Counted from the first letter of the stretch, positions 46,948 to 55,955 are shown. The stretch is DNA of 64,000 bases from Maribellus sp. CM-23 (GCF_021354595.1 NZ_JADWYJ010000002.1:496001-560000), one strand, 5' to 3'. Numbers and translations: made by a program. The notes: a model not told the origin generated them from the letters alone.

Positions 46948-48795
46948 TTACTCTTTTTCTTCTGCCAGTAATTGCAGTTCATCCACCATTTTTACCAGTT
47001 GAATAAACTCCGAACGATAGCCTTCCTCATCGTCGCCTTTGGCATCGCGTGCCAGTTTCAGAACAGATTCGGTACTGGCATTCCCGGCAAATTCCGAACG
47101 GCGCAACAACATTCCAAATTCGGCCACAGCTGCCGAGAAGCGGAAATTATCCGAAGTATTCTCCAGCAAATTAGTTGCAACCGGAATTTCCAGCAGTTTG
47201 CTTTTGCCACCTTCGGGAGCTTTGTAACGCAGCTTAACCGTCAGCAACTCCTCGCCCATTTTTCCCGAAACTGTTTTGGAGGTCTGGTATTTCAACGGAT
47301 CCACTGAAGGTTTGTGATCGTCATCAGATGAGTTGGCCGGCACTATTTCGTACAAAGCCGTTACCGTATGACCGGCACCCATTTCGCCTGCATCTTTTTT
47401 ATCGTCATTGAAATCTTCATCGTTTAGCAAGCGGTTTTCGTAGCCCACCAATCGGTATGATCTTACCTGTTTGGGATTAAACTCCAGTTGAAACTTTACG
47501 TCTTTGGCAATCGTGAAAAGCGTTCCGCCAAATTCGGTGATAAAAACTTTCCGGGCTTCCTGAATATTGTCGATGTAAGCATAATTCCCGTTGCCCTTAT
47601 CGGCGATCGTTTCCATTTTATCGTCTTTGATATTGCCGCTCCCAAACCCCAGAACGGTCATAAACACGCCTTTTTCACGTTCCTTTTCCACCAGCCGCTC
47701 CATTTCCGAAGTACTGGAAACGCCCACGTTAAAATCACCATCGGTAGCCAGAATAATGCGATTATTGCCCCCTTCAATAAAGTTTTCCCCAGCAATTTTG
47801 TAGGCCAGTTTCAGTCCTTCTCCTCCGGCCGTCGAACCTCCGGCATTCAGACGTTCCAGTGCATCCAGAATCGTTTTCTTTTTATTTCCGGGAGTGGAAT
47901 CCAACACTTTGCCTGCTGCTCCCGCATACACCACAATGGCCACGCGGTCTTCGGGGCGCAATTCATTCACCAGCATACTAAAGGCGCGTTTTACCAGCGG
48001 AAGTTTATCGGTTGAATTCATCGAACCGGAAACATCGAGCAGGAAAACCAGGTTCGAAGCCGGTAGGTTTGTTTTATCAATGTGTTTTCCCTGCAAACCA
48101 ATGTGCATCAGGTAATGTTTTGGATTCCAAGGGCAGGTTGAAACTTCGGTGCTTACACTAAACGGATGTTCTCCGTCGGGCGCGGGATAATCGTAATCAA
48201 AATAATTGATCATTTCCTCCACTTTCACGGCATCCACAGGCGGCAAATTTCCCTGATTGATGTAGCGGCGCACGTTGGAATAAGCCGCCCTGTCAACATC
48301 AATCGAAAACGTGGAAAGCGGACTGGCTTTCACATCCTTGAAACCGTTTTCGCGGATGGTTGAATAATTTTCGGTGTTGTAATCCGCTGCCGCCCAAATA
48401 TGGCGGGTGCCCCTAACTTTTACTCCCGAAACGGCACCGCACAAACTGACATTTTTCTGTACCCCGTAAGCAACCACCACTACCTCATCTAAGTTCGCGT
48501 TATCTGCCTTCAAAACCACATTCAAAGTATTACTACCGGGTATTTTCACTTTTTCGGTTTTCATTCCTACAAAAGAAAATACCAGTCTTTTATCTTCAGG
48601 ATTGATCGTAATCTTATAAAAACCGTTTGCATCGCTTACCGTTCCCCGCGAGGTGCCCTCTACAGTTATGGTTACTCCGGGAAGCACAGCTCCCGATTCA
48701 TCGGTGATTGTTCCGGAAATCTCTCTGCTTTCGTTCGAAAAAGCCATGGCAACAAAGCTTAGTGCCATCATCAGGATTAAAAATATTCGTTTCAT
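46948..48795 (-). CDS. Exported VWA-domain protein with CarboxypepD_reg-like and Ton-box-like segments
   Basis: 615 residues from ATG 48795. Signal peptide (LILMMALSFVAMAFS), CarboxypepD_reg-like domain (about 24-97), then LDEVVVVAYGVQKNVSLCGA, the sequence that in SusC proteins carries the Ton box and plug start. A YfbK-like part follows: VWA N-terminal region (STFSIDVDRAAYSNVRRYIN), VWA domain with complete MIDAS DVSGS at about 257 and later TDGDFNVG, and the C-terminal region (DUF3520-like; YRSEFIQLVKMVDEL). Probably a periplasmic metal-dependent adhesion or scaffold protein. Divergent from the sigma-factor gene. Confidence 0.85.
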   Translation of the reverse strand: MKRIFLILMMALSFVAMAFSNESREISGTITDESGAVLPGVTITVEGTSRGTVSDANGFYKITINPEDKRLVFSFVGMKTEKVKIPGSNTLNVVLKADNANLDEVVVVAYGVQKNVSLCGAVSGVKVRGTRHIWAAADYNTENYSTIRENGFKDVKASPLSTFSIDVDRAAYSNVRRYINQGNLPPVDAVKVEEMINYFDYDYPAPDGEHPFSVSTEVSTCPWNPKHYLMHIGLQGKHIDKTNLPASNLVFLLDVSGSMNSTDKLPLVKRAFSMLVNELRPEDRVAIVVYAGAAGKVLDSTPGNKKKTILDALERLNAGGSTAGGEGLKLAYKIAGENFIEGGNNRIILATDGDFNVGVSSTSEMERLVEKEREKGVFMTVLGFGSGNIKDDKMETIADKGNGNYAYIDNIQEARKVFITEFGGTLFTIAKDVKFQLEFNPKQVRSYRLVGYENRLLNDEDFNDDKKDAGEMGAGHTVTALYEIVPANSSDDDHKPSVDPLKYQTSKTVSGKMGEELLTVKLRYKAPEGGKSKLLEIPVATNLLENTSDNFRFSAAVAEFGMLLRRSEFAGNASTESVLKLARDAKGDDEEGYRSEFIQLVKMVDELQLLAEEKE

Positions 48796-48908
48796 AATTT
48801 TCAGATTTAAATTTGCATTCACTAACAGGATGCACGCGCGAACTGAATTCCATAAAAAATTTTAAAGTTTTCTGAATTATTCTACTTTTAGGTGATTTTC
48901 ACACCAGC

Positions 48909-49493
48909 ATGAAGCTCATCTACAACCGCCACCGAAATTCAAAAAGCGATGAAGAATTGCTTGCTCTTTTTATTGAAGAAGGGCGTGTGGGCGCGTTGGG
49001 TGAACTTTACGAACGGCACATTCACCTGGTTTTCGGATTGTGTCTGAAATACCTGAAAGATACCCACCAGGCCAAAGATGCGGTGATCTCGATCTACGAA
49101 AAGGTTCAGACTGAGATAGATCGCCACACCATCAGGAACTTTAAAAGCTGGCTGTACGTAGTTAGCAAAAACCATTGTTTGATGGAATTGCGCAAGGCAA
49201 AACCGGGGCAGATTATTTCATTGACCGAAGTAGAAAAGAGCGATTCTTTTATGGAATACGATGCCGAAATGCATCCTATTGACGGAGAACAAACCGAAGA
49301 ATTGGAGAAGGCGTTGCAGGAATGCATCGAACATTTGAAGATGGAACAGCAAAAAAGCATTCGCTTGTTTTATTTTAGCAATAAATGTTACCGCGAAATT
49401 GCGGATTTTCTGCACACCGATGAAAAAAAAGTAAAAAGCTATATTCAGAATGCAAAACGAAATTTGAAGATTTGTCTGGATAAAAAGAAATGA
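48909..49493 (+). CDS. ECF-type RNA polymerase sigma factor
   Basis: 194 residues. Region 2 spans about 15-85 (LFIEEGRVGALGELYERHIHLVFGLCLKYL, AKDAVISIYEKV, NFKSWLYVVSKNHC), region 4 about 130-190 (LEKALQECIEHLKMEQQKSI, CYREIADFLHTDEKKVKSYI). It directs RNA polymerase to a regulon, very likely including itself and perhaps the divergent VWA gene 113 bp away. The last codons overlap the next start (ATGA), coupling it to its anti-sigma partner. Confidence 0.92.
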   Translation: MKLIYNRHRNSKSDEELLALFIEEGRVGALGELYERHIHLVFGLCLKYLKDTHQAKDAVISIYEKVQTEIDRHTIRNFKSWLYVVSKNHCLMELRKAKPGQIISLTEVEKSDSFMEYDAEMHPIDGEQTEELEKALQECIEHLKMEQQKSIRLFYFSNKCYREIADFLHTDEKKVKSYIQNAKRNLKICLDKKK

Positions 49494-50827
49494 AGAAAGG
49501 GGAAAGACATATCGGCTTTGATGATTTCAGAAGGTACCGTACCAACGAAATGACACTTGCAGAACGGAATGCGTTTGAAAAAGAACTGCAAAAAGATCCG
49601 TTTATGGCCGATGCTTTGGAAGGCATGGAACAGCTTTCCCCGGAAGAAATATCTCAGCACGTTCAAGAGCTTTCTGCCCGGATTCCTACACCTAAGAAAA
49701 GCCGAAAGATCAGGTTCATTGCTGCGGCGGCCTCCATTCTGATTCTTATTTCGATGGGTATTTTATGGCTCCAGATCAACCAGGAGAATCCTGTTCCCGA
49801 ACTAACACAAACGAAGAAGATGGAACTCCCTCCCGAGGTACAGAAAAAGGGAGATATGTCGCTTATAACCGACACTGATACAACATTTACGATCAACGAA
49901 ATAGAAATTGAGCCGGAACTGGATGAACCGGAAATAACAGAAACAGATATAATTAGCATTGTATCCAAACCGGAAAAAGCTGCCCGGGTTATGGCTCCGA
50001 TTGAAAGGAAAGAGCCGAAAATGCTTGCGGAAGCTTTTGACAAAGAAAAAAACCAGCCGGTTGAAATGCTAACGGGTCGTGTTGCGGGAGTGACGGTTCA
50101 AAGAAAAGACTCACCCAAAATAAGAGGTGTGGCCGGGCATGTGGCCACCGATGATAACATAAGAATAAGAGGTTATGCCACCGTCGCATCTCCGGCAAAA
50201 GGGAAAACGCTGCGAGGGAAGGTAATTTCGGGCACCGATAAATTGCCTTTGCCCGGTGCTGCGCTTACTGAAAAAGGCACGGCCAATGGCACGCTTACCG
50301 ATATCGATGGTAATTTTGTACTTCCATTGAAAGACAGCCTTTCCACCGTAACGGTCAGTTTTATTGGAATGGTAAGCAAGGAAATTTCTCCGGCCGACAG
50401 CCTGAATGCAACCATAGAACTCGACGAAGATATGTTGGCCCTGGACGAAGTGGTAGTAGTTGGGTACGGTACGCAAAAGCAACAAAACCTAACCGGAAGT
50501 GTAACAGAAGTAAGTCCCGCGCCCCAGTCTCAAAAGCTGGCGGCAGAACCGGTTTCCGGACACAAAGCTTATCGTGAATATTTAAACCGGGAAGCCATTT
50601 TACCGCCCAGCTACCCGGAAGATAAAGTGGTGATAAAGCTCCATATCAATTTTAACCGAAACGGAGTGATTCAATCAATCGAAAACCTGAACCAGGCCGA
50701 TGAAACGCTGTTTGCAAAAGCAAAACAAATCATCATAGACGGACCTGCGTGGAATCCGGAATTGGTTAACGGAGAGAAAGTGGATTCAAGCGTAAAACTT
50801 CGAATCGTATTCAGAAAAGAAAAGTAA
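49490..50827 (+). CDS. Chimeric anti-sigma-type membrane protein with SusC-like segments and a TonB C-terminal-like domain
   Basis: 445 residues. A cytoplasmic head of about 70 residues (FDDFRRYRTNEMTLAERNAF) resembles Bacteroidota anti-sigma domains; one membrane helix follows (about 74-94). Outside come a Glu/Thr-rich linker, a SusC plug-like stretch (LTGRVAGVTV at 194 to IRIRGYA at 224-230), a CarboxypepD_reg-like domain (about 236-316), the Ton-box-like LDEVVVVGYGTQK at 318, and a TonB-C-like domain (VVIKLHINFNRNGVI... AWNPELVNGEKV, about 375-445). Likely holds the ECF factor encoded upstream and releases it on a periplasmic signal. Confidence 0.82.
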   Translation: MKKGERHIGFDDFRRYRTNEMTLAERNAFEKELQKDPFMADALEGMEQLSPEEISQHVQELSARIPTPKKSRKIRFIAAAASILILISMGILWLQINQENPVPELTQTKKMELPPEVQKKGDMSLITDTDTTFTINEIEIEPELDEPEITETDIISIVSKPEKAARVMAPIERKEPKMLAEAFDKEKNQPVEMLTGRVAGVTVQRKDSPKIRGVAGHVATDDNIRIRGYATVASPAKGKTLRGKVISGTDKLPLPGAALTEKGTANGTLTDIDGNFVLPLKDSLSTVTVSFIGMVSKEISPADSLNATIELDEDMLALDEVVVVGYGTQKQQNLTGSVTEVSPAPQSQKLAAEPVSGHKAYREYLNREAILPPSYPEDKVVIKLHINFNRNGVIQSIENLNQADETLFAKAKQIIIDGPAWNPELVNGEKVDSSVKLRIVFRKEK

Positions 50828-50841
50828 AATCAGCTATAAAC

Positions 50842-51288
50842 TCAATTCTCTGCACTGGAGTGGTCGTTGATAATTTTCCATTCGCCTTTTATTTTTTGAA
50901 TCACCAGGGTAAAATGCCCCGCAACATCGCCAACCTCCCGTGTTAACTCAAAACGGCCAATCATCAACACTGTTTTTGTATCAATTTGCGAAAGATTCAG
51001 CACTTTTAAATCAAGGTGCCCCATTGCTTTTTTGTCCGGATAACCTTTTTTGTAATTATCCAGCGTTGCCTGCCAGCCGTAAGTTGGGCCGCGGCTTCCG
51101 ACAAACGAAAGTTGATCCGATTTCCAGTAAGTTTCCATGAACTTCTCCAGCTTGCCTTCGTTCCAGGCGTCCACCTGTTGTTGAATCAGTTTCCGAATAT
51201 TGTTCTCATCTTTTTCACTCAAACGATTTTCAGCCATTACCGAAAAGCTAAAAAGAAGCGTAAGTAGTAGAATTATTGTTTTTTGCAT
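50842..51288 (-). CDS. Secreted NTF2-like (DUF4440-type) protein
   Basis: 148 residues from the ATG at 51288. Signal peptide (IILLLTLLFSFSVMA), then a cone-shaped alpha+beta fold: helix IRKLIQQQVDAWNEGKLEKFMETYW, the turn SFVGSRGPTYGWQATLDNYKKGYP, and the strands VLMIGRFELTR and GHFTLVIQKIKGEWKIINDHSS. This family includes small-molecule binding proteins and some enzymes; no catalytic residue can be assigned. It converges on the anti-sigma gene with 14 bp between them. Confidence 0.82.
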   Translation of the reverse strand: MQKTIILLLTLLFSFSVMAENRLSEKDENNIRKLIQQQVDAWNEGKLEKFMETYWKSDQLSFVGSRGPTYGWQATLDNYKKGYPDKKAMGHLDLKVLNLSQIDTKTVLMIGRFELTREVGDVAGHFTLVIQKIKGEWKIINDHSSAEN

Positions 51289-51355
51289 ATTCAATTTTGA
51301 ATGTTCCTTGCTAAATTAGCAAACCTGCCATTACAGGAAGCATAAATTCGACTCA

Positions 51356-52243
51356 ATGACAAGAAAATCGATGGTAAAACTCTTTTTTGTTGTATGGCTG
51401 ATTGGTTTTAGCCAGGCAGCAAAGTCGCAAATTCAATTGGGCGTATTTGCCGATTGTCAGTATTGCGATTGCGATACCAAAGGCACGCGCTTTTACCGAA
51501 ACTCGCCCCATAAACTGCACGATTGTATCGAACATTTCAATAGCCATAAGGTGGACTTTGTTGTTGGATTGGGAGACTTGATCGATAAAAATTTCTCCAG
51601 TTACGACAGTGTTTATCCAATCCTTGCACAATCAAAAGCAGAGATTTTCCAGGTAATAGGCAACCACGACCTGTCTGTTAAAAATGAATATTTTGAACAG
51701 GTACCTCAAAAACTAAAGCTCGAAAAGAGCTGGTATTCGTTTACAAAAAAAGGGTGGCGTTTTATTTTTCTGAACGGAAGTGATCTGACTTTTCAATCGA
51801 ACGATCCGGAAACGGTAGAAAAAGCCAAGATGCTTACCGCAAAGTTGAAAGATGAAGGCAAACCCAATTACCACGAATGGAACGGAGGAATTGGGAAAGA
51901 ACAACTTCAATGGATGGAAAGCCAGCTTCAGGAGGCGCAAGCCAGTCGGCAAAAAGTAATATTGTTTTGTCATTATCCGCTGCTTCCCTACGAAGCACAT
52001 TCGCTTTGGAATGCAGAAGAAGTGGTTGATATTCTGAAAAAATACGATGCGGTAAAATGCTGGATGAATGGGCACAATCATGCGGGCAACTATACATTTT
52101 CAGATAGCATCCATTTTTTAAACCTGAAAGGCATGGTTGAAACTGAAGCGATCAACTCATTCGCCATCATAAAACTTAGTGAGACTGCAATTGAAGTTAC
52201 TGGTTTTGGAAACGAGCCACAACGTATTTTGCCGCTGAATTAG
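51356..52243 (+). CDS. Exported calcineurin-like metallophosphoesterase (ADP-ribose/CDP-alcohol diphosphatase-like)
   Basis: 295 residues. Signal peptide ends QAAKSQ. Metal-binding blocks in order: GVFADCQYCD (first block, Gln in place of the usual His), VGLGDLIDKN (GDxxD), IGNHDLS (GNHD), FCHYPL and GHNHAGNY. The FADCQYCD...FYRNSPHKL start closely recalls manganese-dependent ADP-ribose/CDP-alcohol diphosphatases, enzymes that hydrolyse nucleotide diphosphate linkages. An exported enzyme of this kind would act on extracellular nucleotides or nucleotide sugars. Alone on its strand in the local context. Confidence 0.85.
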   Translation: MTRKSMVKLFFVVWLIGFSQAAKSQIQLGVFADCQYCDCDTKGTRFYRNSPHKLHDCIEHFNSHKVDFVVGLGDLIDKNFSSYDSVYPILAQSKAEIFQVIGNHDLSVKNEYFEQVPQKLKLEKSWYSFTKKGWRFIFLNGSDLTFQSNDPETVEKAKMLTAKLKDEGKPNYHEWNGGIGKEQLQWMESQLQEAQASRQKVILFCHYPLLPYEAHSLWNAEEVVDILKKYDAVKCWMNGHNHAGNYTFSDSIHFLNLKGMVETEAINSFAIIKLSETAIEVTGFGNEPQRILPLN

Positions 52244-52357
52244 TTGCCCGAAGAATCACAATTTCATCTTCATTACGCTTTATGCAAACTGGTTAAAAGT
52301 CTTTTCCCGATTGAACAAAAACGTTCTTGTTCAGGTTTTTAAGGAAAATACTTTTCC

Positions 52358-53245
52358 ATGAAGCACATCAAAAAAGAACAACTCGACCAGGGCGTATTTG
52401 ACCTGTACGACGAGTACGCGCACAACAAGATTGATCGCCGGCAATTTATGGAACGACTTTCGGTCTACGCGGTAGGCGGATTGACGGTTTCGTCGCTGAT
52501 GAGTTTTATAATGCCCGATTACCAGGAAAAAATCCAGGTAAAGGCCGATGACAGCCGCTTAAAAACTGAAACTATCGAATATACTTCACCGAAGGGTGGA
52601 GGAAAAATCAAGGGGCAACTATCGAGACCTGCCAACCATGCGAAAAAACTACCCGGAATTGTGGTGGTCCATGAAAACCGGGGCTTAAACCCGCACATTG
52701 CCGATGTGGGCCGACGCGCCGCTCTGGAAGGCTTTATTTCGCTTTCGCCGGATGCCTTAACACCGCTGGGAGGTTACCCGGGTAACGACGATGACGGACG
52801 GGCACTGCAAAGCAAACGCGACCGGAACGAAATGCTCGAGGATTTTATTGCCGCTTTCGAAACACTCAAAAACCACCCCGAATGTGATGGAAATGTTGGC
52901 GTAGTTGGTTTCTGCTTTGGTGGCTGGATCTCGAATATGATGGCGGTGCAGGTACCGGATTTAAAAGCTGCCGTTCCGTTTTACGGAGGCCAACCGGAAA
53001 CCGGGGATGTTCCGCAAATAAAGGCCCCTCTCCTGCTCCATTTTGCATCGCTCGACCAACGGGTAAACGCAGGCTGGCCAGCCTACGAAGCTGCCTTAAA
53101 AGCCAATAGTAAGAAATACACCGCCTACATGTACGAAGGCGTAAATCATGGTTTTCACAACGATACCACCCCCCGCTACGACGAAACGGCCGCCAAACTG
53201 GCCTGGCAACGAACCATCAACTTTTTTAAAGCAAATTTATCGTAA
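52358..53245 (+). CDS. Dienelactone hydrolase-family protein, Tat-like N-terminus
   Basis: 295 residues. An unusually long N-terminal region (about 60 residues) carries DRRQFMERLS followed by a hydrophobic stretch (VYAVGGLTVSSLMSFIM), which looks like a twin-arginine export signal. The alpha/beta-hydrolase domain has GIVVVHENRGLNPHI, the nucleophile elbow GFCFGGW (Cys as in dienelactone hydrolase), Asp in ASLDQRV and His in VNHGFHND. It hydrolyses lactones or esters; substrate unknown. A terminator follows at 53281. Confidence 0.87.
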   Translation: MKHIKKEQLDQGVFDLYDEYAHNKIDRRQFMERLSVYAVGGLTVSSLMSFIMPDYQEKIQVKADDSRLKTETIEYTSPKGGGKIKGQLSRPANHAKKLPGIVVVHENRGLNPHIADVGRRAALEGFISLSPDALTPLGGYPGNDDDGRALQSKRDRNEMLEDFIAAFETLKNHPECDGNVGVVGFCFGGWISNMMAVQVPDLKAAVPFYGGQPETGDVPQIKAPLLLHFASLDQRVNAGWPAYEAALKANSKKYTAYMYEGVNHGFHNDTTPRYDETAAKLAWQRTINFFKANLS

Positions 53246-53280
53246 AACACCGCGAACTTTTTTTTCAAACTAAAAATAGA

Positions 53281-53314
53281 AAGGCCGTAAACAAATGATT
53301 TTACGGCCTTTTTG
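53281..53314 (+). terminator. Intrinsic terminator after the dienelactone hydrolase gene
   Basis: Arms AAGGCCGTAA / TTACGGCCTT (53281-53290 and 53301-53310) around a 10-nt loop, followed by TTTTTGTTATTT, 35 bp after the stop codon. Confidence 0.88.
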
Positions 53315-53348
53315 TTATTTTTACAACTTAAGCCAATACTCCTTCATT

Positions 53349-55073
53349 ATGAAACTAAAACTGCTATCCGTCCTGCTTTTATTTCATCTTTCAATTTTTG
53401 CCCAAACCCGTGAAAAAGCTTTTGAAATTAACTCGAAACTGGGCCGCGGAATAAACTTCGGGAACATGTTTGAAGCCCCCTCCGAAACCGGATGGGGAAA
53501 CCCCTGGAAGCCGGATTACCCGCGCATGATTGCCGATTTGGGTTTTACGCATGTTCGGATCCCGATTCGCTGGGAACCGAGCGACCGCAGCAATCCCGCA
53601 GCCCCGTACACCATTGCCCCGGTATTTCTGAATCGCATAAAACAGGTGGTTGATTCGTGCCTGAACAATGGTTTGTCGGCCATCATTAATATGCACCATC
53701 ACGAAGCACTCTTTGCTGATCCTGACGGACAAAAGGAGCGTTTTCTGGCTCAATGGAAGCAAATCTCGGAGTACTTTAAAGATTACCCGGATCAGTTGCT
53801 TTTTGAAATTCTGAATGAACCACACGGCGATCTAACCGCGACCAAATGGAACAACTTTTTAGCCGATGCTCTTACCTCCATCCGCCAAGATAATCCTAAC
53901 CGGATTGTACTGATCGGAACACCCGAATGGGGCGGTTTGGGCGGCCTGTCGAAACTCGAAATTCCTAACGATCAAAACATCATTTTAACCATCCATTACT
54001 ACAATCCGTTTCATTTTACCCACCAGGGCGCTGAATGGTCGGAAGGTTCGGAAGCCTGGCTTGGCACCAAATGGACGGATACCGAAACCGAGCGTCAGGT
54101 GATACAAAACGAATTTGCCCCTTTGAAAAAACTGGAACTGGAACAGCATATTCCGATACACATTGGCGAGTTTGGTTCGTACAGTAAAGCCGACGAGGTA
54201 TCGCGAAAAAAATGGACCACCTACCTGGCCCGCTACTTTGATTCGCTGGAGTGGAGCTGGGCGTACTGGGAATTTAGTGCTGGCTTTGGAATCTACAATC
54301 CCGGCTCTCAAACTTTCAACCAGTTTTTGGTGGATGCCTTGCTGCACAACCCTATGCCCGAACCGGCTTATTATATTGGAACTCCGGTTTATTCCTCCGA
54401 TTTTTCGCAAACCATTTCAGAATGGAACCTGTATTTACAAAGCACCGCATCAGCCACCATGCAACGCGCCAATAATCAGTTACAAATAAACATCGGAACC
54501 ATTGGGACACAAAACTGGTTTGTGCAGCTGGTTAAAAACGGAATTCAGCTGGAGGAAGGGAAAAAGTACCGGGTAACCCTAACAGCCACAGCAACGGCCG
54601 AACGTACGATTACCGCCTACCTTGGGCAAAATGCTGATCCATGGAAAGCTTACAGCGATTACAACTCCATTACCCTGTCGACAAGCCCCAAAGAGTATTC
54701 TTTTGTTTTTACCATGAACAGTTCAGACAATGCTGCCAGACTGGTTTTCGACCTTGGTGTATCAGCTGATGATGTCTATTTTGACTCAATTGTTCTTGAA
54801 TCAATCGAATTACAGGAGCCCACTTCAGCACGGCAAAAAGAAGAGTTGAAAACAAAAATTTTCCCCAATCCGGTTAGCTCTTTGTTAACGATAAATAACT
54901 CCGATAATTTTCAACAACTTACTATAACGAATGCGATAGGAAAAACACTTCTGAAGCAAAACATAAACGAACAAATCAACAGCATCAACATGAATCAGCT
55001 GGCTTCTGGCATTTATTTTGTATCCCTGCTGAGCCAGAACAGAAAACATACAACACAAATTATTAAAAAGTAA
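53349..55073 (+). CDS. GH5 endoglycanase with a carbohydrate-binding-like module and T9SS sorting tail
   Basis: 574 residues from ATG 53349 at the signal peptide (LLSVLLLFHLSIFAQ). GH5 TIM barrel from about 25 to 335: GRGINFGNMFE, VRIPIRWEP, INMHHHEAL, ILNEPHG with acid/base Glu157, and IGEFGSY with nucleophile Glu274. Residues about 345-480 form a CBM4/9-like jelly roll (YRVTLTATATAERTITAYLGQ). The end (IFPNPVSSLLTI, GIYFVSLL, TQIIKK) is a type A sorting signal for the type IX secretion system. It cleaves beta-1,4-glucan or mannan at the surface; substrate not certain. Confidence 0.93.
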   Translation: MKLKLLSVLLLFHLSIFAQTREKAFEINSKLGRGINFGNMFEAPSETGWGNPWKPDYPRMIADLGFTHVRIPIRWEPSDRSNPAAPYTIAPVFLNRIKQVVDSCLNNGLSAIINMHHHEALFADPDGQKERFLAQWKQISEYFKDYPDQLLFEILNEPHGDLTATKWNNFLADALTSIRQDNPNRIVLIGTPEWGGLGGLSKLEIPNDQNIILTIHYYNPFHFTHQGAEWSEGSEAWLGTKWTDTETERQVIQNEFAPLKKLELEQHIPIHIGEFGSYSKADEVSRKKWTTYLARYFDSLEWSWAYWEFSAGFGIYNPGSQTFNQFLVDALLHNPMPEPAYYIGTPVYSSDFSQTISEWNLYLQSTASATMQRANNQLQINIGTIGTQNWFVQLVKNGIQLEEGKKYRVTLTATATAERTITAYLGQNADPWKAYSDYNSITLSTSPKEYSFVFTMNSSDNAARLVFDLGVSADDVYFDSIVLESIELQEPTSARQKEELKTKIFPNPVSSLLTINNSDNFQQLTITNAIGKTLLKQNINEQINSINMNQLASGIYFVSLLSQNRKHTTQIIKK

Positions 55074-55076
55074 GTC

Positions 55077-55805
55077 ATGAAAAAGATCCTATTATTACTT
55101 GCTGTTATAAGTATTACAGCAACATCGTTTGCGCAGTCGGCAGCAACAGGCGCCCAGATTGCGGTAGAAGGGAAATCATCGGTTAAGCTGATGCCGGAAG
55201 ATTTGTCGTTTACAGTTAACTTAAGCGTAAAAGACAATAATTATACAAAGTGTGCCGAAATGGCGGTTGAAAAAATGGACAACATCAAGAAACTCTTTGT
55301 AAAAAACGGTATCGACAAAGATTTGATCAAAGCAAATAATTATTCAATCCGCGAAATCCAGAAATACGATCCGGAACTGCGGCAGTCTGTTTTTGATGGT
55401 TACGAAGCCAATATTCCGGTGACGATCCGAACCAAACGGGATTACAAAAAGAACGATAAAATCTTTGAGCTGATAAAAGACAACCTGGAATCGAACTTCA
55501 ACCTCAATTTTTCGCTTTCCGAAGAACAAATGGATGCAGTAAAAGAAAAGCTAATCACGCTGGCAGTGCAAGATGCCCGTCAGAAAGCCGAATGGATCGC
55601 CAAAGCTTCGAGAGCCTCGCTCGGAAAAATCAAAAACATTCAATACGGGGAACCCCAAAGATCAATTGGGCCGGTACAACCGGAACTGCGGATGTTTGCC
55701 ATGATGGACCAGGAGGGAGCTGCAGCCAAAATTACGGATGTACTCAATCCGGATGAAGTGGAAATGCACACCAATATTTTTATTTCGTGGGAAATTAACC
55801 AATAA
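55077..55805 (+). CDS. SIMPL-domain (DUF541) periplasmic protein
   Basis: 242 residues. Signal peptide (LLLLAVISITATSFAQ), then the SIMPL domain, a duplicated beta-alpha fold: IAVEGKSSVKLMPEDLSFTVNLSV (typical start), KKLFVKNGIDKDLIKANNYSI, YEANIPVTIRTKRDYKKNDK and AVQDARQKAEWIAKASRASLGK. The family is implicated in envelope or outer-membrane stress without a defined reaction. It starts three bases after the GH5 stop codon, so the two are translated from one mRNA, an unexpected pairing. A terminator follows. Confidence 0.9.
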   Translation: MKKILLLLAVISITATSFAQSAATGAQIAVEGKSSVKLMPEDLSFTVNLSVKDNNYTKCAEMAVEKMDNIKKLFVKNGIDKDLIKANNYSIREIQKYDPELRQSVFDGYEANIPVTIRTKRDYKKNDKIFELIKDNLESNFNLNFSLSEEQMDAVKEKLITLAVQDARQKAEWIAKASRASLGKIKNIQYGEPQRSIGPVQPELRMFAMMDQEGAAAKITDVLNPDEVEMHTNIFISWEINQ

Positions 55806-55829
55806 TCAGCCGTACAACAGATAAAAACG

Positions 55830-55854
55830 AAGGGGACCCGCAAAGTCCCCTTTT
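55830..55854 (+). terminator. Intrinsic terminator after the GH5-SIMPL operon
   Basis: Arms AAGGGGAC / GTCCCCTT with a 7-nt loop, followed by TTTC, 25 bp after the SIMPL stop. Confidence 0.8.
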
Positions 55855-55947
55855 CATTTGTCGTTTCAACCATAACGCTTTCTTTTAACTGATAATTAAA
55901 TTTTTACGCTGGCCTCACAAGGCAAGGTACTTCTCAGCGGCTTCTGT

Positions 55948-55955
55948 TACCTTTG
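55948..55955 (+). promoter_or_regulatory. Predicted -7 promoter element of the HAD-cidA-lrgB group
   Basis: TACCTTTG matches TAnnTTTG and would start transcription about 11 nt before the ATG at 55973. No clear -33 box is present at 19-20 bp. Confidence 0.4.
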
